This document shows, one piece after another, positions 36,621-44,382 of a stretch of DNA of 64,000 nucleotides (position 1 is its first letter; each line of letters starts with the position of its first letter). The stretch is from Brumimicrobium sp041655765 (GTDB taxonomy: Bacteria; Bacteroidota; Bacteroidia; Flavobacteriales_D; Crocinitomicaceae): positions 20,236 to 84,235 of the forward strand of contig JBBAEU010000011.1 in assembly GCA_041655765.1 (NCBI GenBank), in the 5' to 3' direction. The notes under the pieces are model-generated. The model was not told the DNA's origin. It searched no databases and worked only from the letters and a program-made list of their open reading frames with translations. The position numbers and the translations under genes are program-made.

Positions 36621-37241
36621 TTTTATAAATCTTTCTAAGAGTCCCGATTTCATCGGTTTTCTGAAATCATCCAAAATTTCTGTGCCGTTTTTTGCTCTGT
36701 ATCCACGAATCCACTTTTTGTAGCCTTTCGTTTCTTTTAGTTTCAATTCATTTTTGAAAATTGGAATTACCGATAGAAAATGAATGGTTTTGTCTTCAAT
36801 CGCTATCGGTCGCAAATAATCTTCCATTGAAATAGGTGCTGTCATCACAAAATATTCTTGTTTCATGGTTTCAGAAATGGATTTGGGCGGATTTCCATTG
36901 GCGATGGTGTGACCTCTTCCGTACCAAGTATTGTTTTTCATGACATTTTTAGCCAATTTTTGTAAGATTTCAACTGGCCAATTCATTTTTGGGTTGTTTT
37001 TATCTTCAATATCCCAATAACTTGGCAAACAAAAGTAGATTTCGTTAAATTCTTGACCTTTATATTGTTCAGGAACTGGCATTTTGTAATTTGACAATCC
37101 ATTGGTAACAATGATGCACTTTGAAAATTTAGTCTGGATATTAACTTTTAATATACTGATATAATCATTGTCAGAAAGCTGAATAGAAGAAACATTGTTT
37201 TTTCCAAATTTATCGATTAATGTCAATTCTAATGCACTCAT
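36615..37241 (-). CDS. Suppressor of fused (SUFU) domain protein
   Basis: 208 residues, cytoplasmic. The order of motifs (IIVTNGLSNYKMPVP, FCLPSYWDIED, WPVEILQKLAKNV, NTWYGRGHTIANGNPP, YFVMTAPIS) matches bacterial SUFU-domain proteins. Their function is not established; many are thought to be immunity or scaffold proteins. It follows menB by five bases on the same strand, so the two are co-transcribed. Its stop codon lies within the right copy of the engB-end repeat. Confidence 0.78.
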   Translation of the reverse strand: MSALELTLIDKFGKNNVSSIQLSDNDYISILKVNIQTKFSKCIIVTNGLSNYKMPVPEQYKGQEFNEIYFCLPSYWDIEDKNNPKMNWPVEILQKLAKNVMKNNTWYGRGHTIANGNPPKSISETMKQEYFVMTAPISMEDYLRPIAIEDKTIHFLSVIPIFKNELKLKETKGYKKWIRGYRAKNGTEILDDFRKPMKSGLLERFIKK

Positions 37242-37246
37242 CGTGA

Positions 37247-38089
37247 TTATGGAAATTTGGGATATTTACTAAAGTCTCTTTCGCGTTTTTCAAGGAAAGC
37301 ATTTCGACCTTCTTCTGCTTCGTCTGTTCCATAGATTAACCGTGTAGCTTCTCCGGCATAAATTTGTTGTCCTACCAATCCATCATCAACCAAATTCATA
37401 GCAAACTTAGCCATCTTTGTTGCTGTTGGACTTTTCGTCATGATTTCTTGCGCCCAATCATAAGCAGTTTGTTCTAGTTCATTGTGTGGAACGACAGCAT
37501 TGACCATTCCCATTTGGAAGGCTTCTTCGGCAGAGTAGGAGCGTCCCAAGAAAAATATTTCTCTTGCTCTTTTTTGTCCGACCATTTTCGCTAAATATGC
37601 AGAACCATAACCTCCGTCAATACTTGCCACATCTAAATCTGTTTGTTTAAAAATGGCGTGTTCTTTGCTTGCAATTGTTAAGTCACAAACTACGTGCAAA
37701 GAATGTCCGCCTCCAACAGTCCAACCAGGTACAACGGCAATCACGACTTTATTCATAAAACGAATGCGACGTTGAACATCTAAAATGTTGAATTTATTTA
37801 CACCATCGCCACCTTGATAACCTCTCTTTGCACGCACACGTTGGTCGCCACCGGAACAAAATGCCCAGCCTCCATCTTTCGGAGATGGTCCTTCTCCAGT
37901 TAATAAAACAACTCCAATTTCTTGCGATTCATGTGCAATGATTAGCGCTTCTAACAATTCATCAACGGTTTCAGGTCGAAAAGCATTTCTCACTTCTGGT
38001 CGATTAAATGCAATACGTGCTACACCATTACATTTTTTAAAGGTGATATCTTCATATTTTTTAATGGTTTCCCATTTGAGTTCTGCCAT
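37247..38089 (-). CDS. menB: 1,4-dihydroxy-2-naphthoyl-CoA synthase
   Basis: 280 residues. A crotonase-fold ring-closing enzyme of menaquinone synthesis acting on o-succinylbenzoyl-CoA. Motifs include RPEVRNAFRPETVDEL, SGGDQRVRAKRGYQG, VPGWTVGGGHSLHVVCDLTI and DVASIDGGYGSAYLA. I use the ATG at 38089 (MAELKWETI). The frame stays open farther upstream to 38215, but the extra 42 residues are not part of the family and would overlap the cytochrome gene. No other men gene is in the window. Confidence 0.94.
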   Translation of the reverse strand: MAELKWETIKKYEDITFKKCNGVARIAFNRPEVRNAFRPETVDELLEALIIAHESQEIGVVLLTGEGPSPKDGGWAFCSGGDQRVRAKRGYQGGDGVNKFNILDVQRRIRFMNKVVIAVVPGWTVGGGHSLHVVCDLTIASKEHAIFKQTDLDVASIDGGYGSAYLAKMVGQKRAREIFFLGRSYSAEEAFQMGMVNAVVPHNELEQTAYDWAQEIMTKSPTATKMAKFAMNLVDDGLVGQQIYAGEATRLIYGTDEAEEGRNAFLEKRERDFSKYPKFP

Positions 38090-38177
38090 AACCAATATTT
38101 TTTGTGTGAAGATAATGAAAAATACTGTTTGAGTTGCCTCAAAGATGATTTTGTTTCGATTACAAACCGTATCTTTT

Positions 38178-38633
38178 TTAATCTTCGGGGATATACAATT
38201 TCTTAATCCTTTCAATAGGCCCCGAACATTTTACCTTATGGCATTCGATACAAGAATTAACCATTAAATTGAAATTTGCTTTTGCATTGGTAGGGTCGGA
38301 ATAAACCAAAGATTGCGCCTCTAAAAAACTCTCTGCTTGACGTTCTAAAAACTCATCTCTATCTGTTGGGTCTGTTAGCACTGCACTGTGAATGCGGATA
38401 TAATCTTCGGGTAAATCACCAAAATTTGTTTCGCCGGCTTCAATTTTACGTTTTATTACCTGATTGTTAGCATAAAGACGTTCCATCAAGGCTGTCATCT
38501 CCGACACCTCATACATCTCGAAATCTGTTTTTTTCAAATCTTTACTTGGTGCAACAGTAGCTGTTTCGATATCCTCAGAACAGGAAATCAAAATGAATGA
38601 AAGATAGATAAAAAAGAAAAAATTATTCTTCAT
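38178..38633 (-). CDS. c-type cytochrome-like lipoprotein
   Basis: 151 residues. The lipobox is ILISC (Cys18). The mature protein is helical and has a single haem-attachment motif near its end, C128-I-E-C131-H132 (SCIECHKVKCSGPIERIKKLYIP), a layout like cytochrome c-556/c' proteins in which haem binds the C-terminal helix. It is predicted to be a membrane-anchored periplasmic electron carrier or sensor. Its start overlaps the end of the DUF4920 gene by 11 bases, indicating an operon. Confidence 0.8.
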   Translation of the reverse strand: MKNNFFFFIYLSFILISCSEDIETATVAPSKDLKKTDFEMYEVSEMTALMERLYANNQVIKRKIEAGETNFGDLPEDYIRIHSAVLTDPTDRDEFLERQAESFLEAQSLVYSDPTNAKANFNLMVNSCIECHKVKCSGPIERIKKLYIPED

Positions 38634-39174
38634 TACTTACTTCTGTTTCAGTTTCTGCGAGTGCAATGTCTTCGATTAAAACACCGTCTGCACGTATTAA
38701 AAATCTTTTTTCTGGCTCTGTAATTTGATTAATTTCCTCTTCTGATTTACCCGCATCTTTAGCATAATGTTGAAGTTCTTCAACGGAAACCACACTTATA
38801 AAAGCTGAACCTTCAACGATTGCTTTATGATCTCCAGCATTGAAAGGAACAAAAAATCCATAATCTGTGAAGCGGACAAATGCATCTTCCTCGCCGTCTA
38901 AATCCATTTTCATCCAACATCCTTTCTTTTGACAAACTTCGGAAATGGTAGAAGCGAATTTAATTGGAATGGTATCTCCTTCTTCAAGATTTTTAAATTT
39001 ATCTGTCATTTCTACAAAATCAATTGCACCATCAGGAGTTATTTCTGTACCAAAACTGCTGTAAGTTACTTCAACGACTTCTTCTTCAACAACTTCATCA
39101 GATTTTTTTGAAGCGTCACCACAGCTACTCATAAATAATACAACTGTAAATAAAAAATATAAGTTTCTTTTCAT
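38623..39174 (-). CDS. DUF4920 lipoprotein
   Basis: 183 residues from the ATG at 39174. A lipobox MSSC (Cys18) leads into an acidic linker of Glu, Asp and Val. The domain has the DUF4920 pattern: TISEVCQKKGCWMKM with paired Cys, VRFTDYGFFVPFN, and a long C-terminal helix. Family function is unknown; the Cys pair and the downstream cytochrome hint at periplasmic metal or redox work. An exact -7 box lies 21 bases upstream. Confidence 0.83.
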   Translation of the reverse strand: MKRNLYFLFTVVLFMSSCGDASKKSDEVVEEEVVEVTYSSFGTEITPDGAIDFVEMTDKFKNLEEGDTIPIKFASTISEVCQKKGCWMKMDLDGEEDAFVRFTDYGFFVPFNAGDHKAIVEGSAFISVVSVEELQHYAKDAGKSEEEINQITEPEKRFLIRADGVLIEDIALAETETEVSNEE

Positions 39175-39195
39175 ATCTAATTTCTTAATAAAGTA

Positions 39196-39203
39196 CAAAT
39201 TTA
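39196..39203 (-). promoter_or_regulatory. -7 box (TAAATTTG) for DUF4920-cytochrome operon
   Basis: An exact TAnnTTTG match on the minus strand, 21 bases before the DUF4920 ATG. Confidence 0.55.
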
Positions 39204-39604
39204 GGCTAAAAATTATAACTAAACCCGTTGTGCATTTGAAAAATAATCAAAATACGATATCTATTTTTATCTATAACTCATGTATCTAATTGATTTAAAG
39301 TCTATTATAGGGTTTTGATGGGTTTGTTTAATTATTTTTAATTAATCTCAGGCTGAAAAAGTTCCGGGCAATTCCCGAGACAACCGTAGCTCACTGATCA
39401 ACGGGAAGTAAAAGCGAATAAAACACTTCGTTGCAACGAATGTGTTGATAAACAAGTGTTTGTGGAGGGGGTTAATTTTCTTTAGAAACCAGTTTAATTA
39501 TTCTTTAAATTAAAAGATGGCTAGGTAATAAGAGTTTTGATTTCCCATTTTTGGATTTCAATGAAAGATTAGGGTTGCAATTCCCGATATACTAAAAAAA
39601 ATCA
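39204..39604. other. Gene-free stretch with palindrome and short direct repeat
   Basis: No coding region is supported. A perfect 14-bp palindrome TTCGTTGCAACGAA lies at 39427-39440 within an imperfect 25-bp one. A 16-bp direct repeat ATTAGGGTTGCAATTC occurs at 39568-39583 and 39604-39619; the second copy encodes the last codons and stop of the small gene next to the zeta-like kinase. Confidence 0.5.
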
Positions 39605-39763
39605 TTAGGGTTGCAATTCAACAATCTTTCCTTCACGCATAACAATTAGCACACTGTTTTTTTCTTTTTTGAATTGAATAAGATTTTTGTAAGTCAATTC
39701 TAGACCTTTAATTATTTTCTCTAATTCCTTGCTTTTAGGTTTTGTTTTATTATCTTTTTTCAT
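39605..39763 (-). CDS. Small protein (52 aa) partnered with zeta-like kinase
   Basis: Translating the minus strand from the ATG at 39763 gives 52 residues: a Lys-rich helical N-terminus (MKKDNKTKPKSKELEKIIKG), a predicted second helix, then a short strand pair VLIVMREGKIVEL and the end QP. It overlaps the last 14 bases of the zeta-like gene in a different frame, typical of translational coupling. I do not recognise a family. An antitoxin or accessory role is inferred only from position and size. Confidence 0.6.
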   Translation of the reverse strand: MKKDNKTKPKSKELEKIIKGLELTYKNLIQFKKEKNSVLIVMREGKIVELQP

Positions 39764-40334
39764 AATATGTTCTTAAAAGATCAAATTTATCTTGATTAAT
39801 GACATTTATTTCTTCGTCATTCTCTTTTGATGCAATACTTATAGATATCCCTTTAGAATTATCAAAAATATAAATATTATTAACAATAGGGAAATAAATA
39901 TCAAATAAATTGTTTATTCCTTTGGTATATCTTCGCTCAATAACTTCTGGAGGTATATTGTGTCCACCTTCTTTTACTCGAGTTTGAACACGTTTTTTGG
40001 CTAAATCTATTGATTGTAACCAAAAAAACAATAAAGTTACTTGGTATCCTTTTCTCTGTGCTTCTATTATCTTGTTTTTATAGCTTTTCGTAGCTAATGT
40101 AGTTTCAAATGCAAAGCTTGTACCACTTTTGATTAGCTCATTAATTCGGTTTAACATAATTCGACCTGCTTCAAGCCCTACTTTTTCGGGTTGAAAAGGA
40201 GATATTCCTTTAGCTATTTCATCTGCATTAATGAATTCCTTACAGTTTAAAATTTCTGGCAATATAGTATAAGAAGCTGTTGTTTTTCCCGCTCCATTAC
40301 AACCTGCAATTATGTAAAGATTCTTCTGCGCCAT
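39750..40334 (-). CDS. Zeta-toxin-like P-loop kinase
   Basis: 194 residues. Walker A is GCNGAGKTT (11-19) right at the N-terminus, followed by FINADEIAKGISPF (substrate Asp region), SGTSFAFETTLATKSY, a LID-like RVQTRVKEGGHNIPPEVIERRY and a final YIFDNS strand. This matches the chromosomal zeta/AAA_33 kinases related to toxins that phosphorylate UDP-N-acetylglucosamine; the substrate of this subgroup is not certain. No epsilon-type antitoxin lies upstream; a 52-codon gene overlaps its 3' end. The start is fixed by the P-loop and by a -7 box four bases upstream. Confidence 0.82.
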   Translation of the reverse strand: MAQKNLYIIAGCNGAGKTTASYTILPEILNCKEFINADEIAKGISPFQPEKVGLEAGRIMLNRINELIKSGTSFAFETTLATKSYKNKIIEAQRKGYQVTLLFFWLQSIDLAKKRVQTRVKEGGHNIPPEVIERRYTKGINNLFDIYFPIVNNIYIFDNSKGISISIASKENDEEINVINQDKFDLLRTYYEKR

Positions 40335-40338
40335 TTAA

Positions 40339-40346
40339 CAAAGATA
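40339..40346 (-). promoter_or_regulatory. -7 box (TATCTTTG) four bases before zeta-like ATG
   Basis: An exact TAnnTTTG match on the minus strand ending four bases from the ATG, so the transcript would be leaderless. Confidence 0.5.
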
Positions 40347-40747
40347 CGAATCATTTGTATATTTTTTGGGAACTTTCATTTAATACTCTTTAAAATGCTG
40401 TTTTATTTTTAAAATCACTATCGTCCGATTAAAAAATCCTTATCCCTTATGTTTTTTGCTTCAACAATTCTTTCTTTTCATTTTTTTCTTGATAAAAAAA
40501 CGAAACAAAAAAATCAATGGAATTCCAAGGCGAATGCTTCGCAACATGAGATTTTCTAACGTTTCATGCTATAAATAGGGTAGTCATTGATTTCTCTATT
40601 TTTTCTCCATTGAGCACTTCATTTGGTGTTAGTCCGTAAAATTGAAAGGGGTATTTTTTCCTGCTCCGACGGAGGGTGATAGCTTGTGAACGGTTGTGCT
40701 TTGCTTTTGTGGCTTGGAGCGAGTACATCTATACCGATTATTATTTG
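40347..40747. other. Gene-free stretch
   Basis: No gene is supported. It is AT-rich at the left with the shared 15-mer at 40414-40428, and contains GC-richer short segments near 40540 and 40670. It might hold remnants of an older insertion; I see no intact inverted ends. Confidence 0.4.
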
Positions 40748-40957
40748 ATGGTTATCTCCCAAAAAAGGAAGATAAATCAAATATATATCGGCATACTTCC
40801 AGTTATAGGATATTATTCAAATAATAAGAGGAAGTACCAGCTAAAAGCCAAACAAAAGCAAGCACAGCAGGAACAACTAAAGCCCGTAGGCGGAATTGGC
40901 AGCCAAAAGTCGGAAATTACAATTAAGGAGGAGGGACAGTACAAAAAAGTGTATTAA
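40748..40957 (+). CDS. Doubtful small ORF, possible gene remnant
   Basis: An open frame of 69 codons from ATG: a short hydrophobic stretch (IYIGILPVIGYY), a Lys/Gln-rich helix (KYQLKAKQKQAQQEQ) and a charged end. The composition of the second half is more protein-like than chance (few rare residues, regular charge pattern), but there is no promoter box, and no family I recognise. The frame is open upstream to 40676 from a GTG. It could be a truncated gene from a mobile element. Confidence 0.25.
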   Translation: MVISQKRKINQIYIGILPVIGYYSNNKRKYQLKAKQKQAQQEQLKPVGGIGSQKSEITIKEEGQYKKVY

Positions 40958-41069
40958 GTCAGGGTGTTTATTTTTTTGGGGTTTGGGAGTTTATTAATTT
41001 TTAATAAAATAGAGGTGGGAATTTAACCATTAATAACACATTATAATCTGTTACAATCCATATAATTCG

Positions 41070-41077
41070 TACTTTTG
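41070..41077 (+). promoter_or_regulatory. -7 box (TACTTTTG) four bases before helicase ATG
   Basis: An exact TAnnTTTG match ending four bases before the ATG at 41082, pointing to a leaderless mRNA. Confidence 0.5.
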
Positions 41078-41081
41078 TAAA

Positions 41082-42287
41082 ATGAAGTTTACGGCACTAA
41101 AATTAAATGAACAACTTTTAGAAGCAATTGGATATATGGGGTTTAAGGATGCTACGCCCATCCAAGAAGCTGCAATTCCTGAGATTATGGCAGGAAAAGA
41201 TTTAATCGGATGTGCGCAAACAGGAACGGGAAAAACAGCGGCTTTTGTTTTGCCGATTCTTCATCAATTGACAGTTGAGCCTTCGGATAGTGTAAATACA
41301 TTAATCATCGTTCCAACGAGGGAACTTGCTATTCAAATTGATAATCAAATTCAAGGATTAAGCTACTTTGTTGGAGCAAGTTCTGTGGCAATTTACGGCG
41401 GAGGCGATGCAAAAGATTGGCAAATGCAAAAGGAAGCACTTGCTAATGGTGTTAATATTGTTGTGGCAACTCCTGGGAAATTGCTTTCTCACATAAAAAT
41501 TGGAAATACTGATTTTTCTAACTTAAAACAATTGGTTTTAGATGAGGCAGACCGTATGTTAGATATGGGTTTTATAGATGATTTAAAGTCTATATTTGAA
41601 GTATTACCCAAACAAAGACAAAACTTAATGTTTAGCGCAACAATGGCTTCTGAAATAAGAAGTTTTGCTCGCACGTTGTTGAAAAATCCTGTCGAAATTA
41701 ACTTCTCTTTATCGAAACCTGCTGAGGGTGTAAAACAAATGGTTTATCTCGCTTATGATGAACAGAAATTACCTCTAATTAAGCATATTTTAGACCAAAA
41801 GAAAGATTACCAAAGAATTTTAATTTTCTCTTCGACGAAGGCTAAAGTTGGTAATATTGTTCAATTCTTAAGGAAAAATGGCTATCCAAAAACAAAAGGA
41901 ATTTCATCGAATTTGGAACAAGAAGAAAGAGAAGAGGTTCTTCGTGGATTCCGCTCAGGTAGAATTCCTTTGCTAGTAGCAACCGATGTTATGAGTAGAG
42001 GAATTGATATTAAAGAGATTAATATGGTTATTAATTTTGATTTTCCAAGAGATGCTGAAGATTATATCCATCGGGTTGGAAGAACGGCAAGAGCAAACAC
42101 AGAAGGTGAAGCCATTTCTTTAGTAAACCCAAAGGATATGCCGAAAATTGATAAAATTCAGCGGTTAATCGAATCCAAAATCCCTCAAGGGAAATTGCCT
42201 GAAAAACTCGGTGAAGGACCAAAATGGCAAGCAGCTGATAAAAAGAAAAGGAAGCAATTTTATCGAAAAAAGTTAAAACAAAAATAA
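41082..42287 (+). CDS. DEAD-box RNA helicase (RhlE-like)
   Basis: 401 residues. Q motif F21...TPIQ28, Walker A AQTGTGKT (45-52), PTREL, DEAD in LDEADRMLDMGF, SAT in MFSAT, and the C-terminal motifs VATDVMSRGID and HRVGRTARA. A basic tail (KKKRKQFYRKKLKQK) probably helps RNA binding. It should unwind short RNA duplexes in ribosome assembly or mRNA decay; cold-related roles are common in the family. A lipoprotein gene follows after eight bases and is probably co-transcribed. Confidence 0.94.
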   Translation: MKFTALKLNEQLLEAIGYMGFKDATPIQEAAIPEIMAGKDLIGCAQTGTGKTAAFVLPILHQLTVEPSDSVNTLIIVPTRELAIQIDNQIQGLSYFVGASSVAIYGGGDAKDWQMQKEALANGVNIVVATPGKLLSHIKIGNTDFSNLKQLVLDEADRMLDMGFIDDLKSIFEVLPKQRQNLMFSATMASEIRSFARTLLKNPVEINFSLSKPAEGVKQMVYLAYDEQKLPLIKHILDQKKDYQRILIFSSTKAKVGNIVQFLRKNGYPKTKGISSNLEQEEREEVLRGFRSGRIPLLVATDVMSRGIDIKEINMVINFDFPRDAEDYIHRVGRTARANTEGEAISLVNPKDMPKIDKIQRLIESKIPQGKLPEKLGEGPKWQAADKKKRKQFYRKKLKQK

Positions 42288-42295
42288 AATTAAAG

Positions 42296-42934
42296 ATGTT
42301 AAAAAGAGGTTTTATTGTTTTGTTAGGAATGGGTATATTCCTTGTTTCTTGTATAAGTAACGAAACTAGTGAGACATCATCCGAAGAAGTTGAAATTACT
42401 CATTACGACAGCTTACCTGAGGGAAAGTGGAATGGGGAATATATCGAAATTGTAGATGAAGATCGCCCTGAGATAAAAAGAAAAAGTTTAGGCTCAGATT
42501 TCTATAATATGGGAAAAGCACATATTGAAATTGATGGAGACTCTTTGGATTTTAGAACCTTTGAAAAGAAACGAAATGTTTTATCTTTTACTAAAACAAG
42601 AATCAAAGCATTTATCCAAAACGCATTCAACGAACGGGTGGTAATTCAATTTAACAAAAAAGGGATTGACACTAATTTTAAAGGGAAATACAAGGGAGCT
42701 ATGAACAATGACGGGAACCAAACTTTTACACTAACTGTATTTAAAAATGTTGATGGAAAAGAGGTTGAATATCAATTGCAATCAGGAAGTGCGGAACTGA
42801 TTGATTTCCAACCGCGTTTAGGTAATTTTGAATTTACTGTAAAAGGAAGGTTGATATCTGAAGAAGGAACGGAACTTCCAATTGAAGTGGATATAAATAT
42901 TCGTTTTGAAGAAGCAATAATGATGGTGGATTAG
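42296..42934 (+). CDS. Hypothetical lipoprotein
   Basis: 212 residues. The lipobox is FLVSC (Cys19), followed by a Ser/Glu-rich linker. The mature domain is rich in beta strands with alternating charged residues (WNGEYIEIVDEDRPEIKRK, FTLTVFKNVDGKEVEYQL) and may be a small beta-barrel or lipocalin-like fold; no family is recognised. It overlaps the convergent thioesterase gene by four bases at the stop codons. Confidence 0.7.
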   Translation: MLKRGFIVLLGMGIFLVSCISNETSETSSEEVEITHYDSLPEGKWNGEYIEIVDEDRPEIKRKSLGSDFYNMGKAHIEIDGDSLDFRTFEKKRNVLSFTKTRIKAFIQNAFNERVVIQFNKKGIDTNFKGKYKGAMNNDGNQTFTLTVFKNVDGKEVEYQLQSGSAELIDFQPRLGNFEFTVKGRLISEEGTELPIEVDINIRFEEAIMMVD

Positions 42935-43473
42935 GAAATATTGTCTTCCAAAAATATCTTTTTTAATTCGGTTGCTTCGCCTGGTTTCATTCGTCCTGCC
43001 AAAATCAAACTCAATTGTTTCCGCTGTAAGGCACTTGCATATCTTTCCTTTTCTAGCTCAGTTTCAGGAATTAATTCAGGTACATCAATCGGTTTTCCAT
43101 TTTGGTCAACAGCTACAAAAGTATAAATCGCTTCATTGTGTTTCTTTCGCTCGCCAGAAATGGGGTTTTCAACATAAACATCTACAAAAACTTCCATGGA
43201 ACTTGTAAAAGCACGAGAAACAGTTGCTTCTAAAGTTACAATATCCGATTCTCGAATTGGAGAATCAAACGAAACATTATTTACAGAGGCAGTCACAACT
43301 ATTCGACCAGAGTGGCGTTGTGCCGTAACAACTCCCGCAACGTCAATCCAAGCCAATAATTCTCCTCCAAATAAAACTCCATGTGGATTGGTGTGATTGG
43401 GCAATACAATATTTGTCATAATCGTTTTTGAGTCACTGGATGTTTTTGTCTTTTTCATATTGTTTTCTTTCAT
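42931..43473 (-). CDS. Acyl-CoA thioesterase (hotdog fold, YciA/BfiT type)
   Basis: 180 residues. The hotdog core begins at LPNHTNPHGVLFGGELLAWID, with the catalytic Asp and Gly-rich helix of the acyl-CoA hydrolase family, then SVNNVSFDSPIRESDIV and FVDVYVE. It should hydrolyse acyl-CoA thioesters in the cytoplasm; chain preference is not readable. Either of two in-frame ATGs (43473 or 43458) may be the start. It is convergent with the lipoprotein gene. Confidence 0.9.
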   Translation of the reverse strand: MKENNMKKTKTSSDSKTIMTNIVLPNHTNPHGVLFGGELLAWIDVAGVVTAQRHSGRIVVTASVNNVSFDSPIRESDIVTLEATVSRAFTSSMEVFVDVYVENPISGERKKHNEAIYTFVAVDQNGKPIDVPELIPETELEKERYASALQRKQLSLILAGRMKPGEATELKKIFLEDNIS

Positions 43474-43577
43474 ACAAATTTACAGAAACTTCTGTAAGAA
43501 TAAGAAAAGAGTTTATATGAGATGATTGTGTTTTTGATTAAAATCATGTTTTTCTAAAAATAACACAGTAAAACTTC

Positions 43578-43585
43578 TAAATTTG
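43578..43585 (+). promoter_or_regulatory. -7 box (TAAATTTG) for tatD-ansA
   Basis: An exact TAnnTTTG match, 20 bases before the tatD ATG. Confidence 0.55.
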
Positions 43586-43605
43586 CTATAAAAATTCATA
43601 ATCTC

Positions 43606-44382
43606 ATGATAGATACACACACGCATTTGTATGTAGAACAATTTGATGACGATCGCTCTGATATGATAGAACGTGCAATTAAAAATGGTGTTTCTAAGTT
43701 TTTATTACCAAATATCAACGTCGATACAATTTCTGAAATGGAAAAAATGACAGTTAACTTTCCTAATGCTTGCTATGCTATGATGGGATTACATCCTTCA
43801 GAAATAAAAGAAAATTGGGAAGAGCAAATAGAACAAATAAAAACTTTTTTCCAGCGCGGTCATCATGTTGGAATTGGAGAGATTGGGATAGATTTGTATT
43901 GGGACAAAACGTATCGGGAAGAACAAATACATGCGTTTCGGGCGCAAATTCGTTGGGCGAAGGAGGAAAAACTTCCTGTAAGTATTCACTGCAGAAATTC
44001 GTTTGACGAGATTTTGATGGTTCTAGATGAAGAAAACGATGATGACTTGTCGGGTGTCTTACATTGTTTTACAGGAAACCTGGAACAGGCGAACCACATT
44101 ATCAATTATGGGAATTTTAAATTGGGAATTGGCGGGGTTGTAACCTTTAAAAAAAGTGGGTTAGATGAAGTTTTAAAACACATTGATTTGGAACATTTGG
44201 TTTTAGAAACAGATTCTCCTTATCTTGCACCAACTCCATACCGTGGAAAGAGAAATGAAAGTGGATATGTCCCATTTATTGCACAAAAACTTTCCAATAT
44301 TTATGGAGTTAGTGAAGAAGAAATTGATCAAATAACAACAAAAAGCGCGTTAGAAATTTTTAAACTCTTGCAACATGAATAA
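43606..44382 (+). CDS. tatD: TatD family metal-dependent hydrolase/DNase
   Basis: A 258-residue TIM-barrel hydrolase. Metal ligands appear in DTHTHL (H5, H7), GIGEIGIDLYWD, SIHCRNSFDE, LHCFTG and LETDSPYL. TatD enzymes are metal-dependent nucleases, some acting on D-aminoacyl ends or damaged DNA; the exact role here is open. Its stop overlaps the start of the asparaginase gene by eight bases, so the two are co-translated, a conserved order in Flavobacteriales. Confidence 0.93.
   Translation: MIDTHTHLYVEQFDDDRSDMIERAIKNGVSKFLLPNINVDTISEMEKMTVNFPNACYAMMGLHPSEIKENWEEQIEQIKTFFQRGHHVGIGEIGIDLYWDKTYREEQIHAFRAQIRWAKEEKLPVSIHCRNSFDEILMVLDEENDDDLSGVLHCFTGNLEQANHIINYGNFKLGIGGVVTFKKSGLDEVLKHIDLEHLVLETDSPYLAPTPYRGKRNESGYVPFIAQKLSNIYGVSEEEIDQITTKSALEIFKLLQHE

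Noticed and set aside
38090..38215. Upstream extension of menB
   Set aside because: The added 42 residues are not MenB-like and overlap the cytochrome gene.
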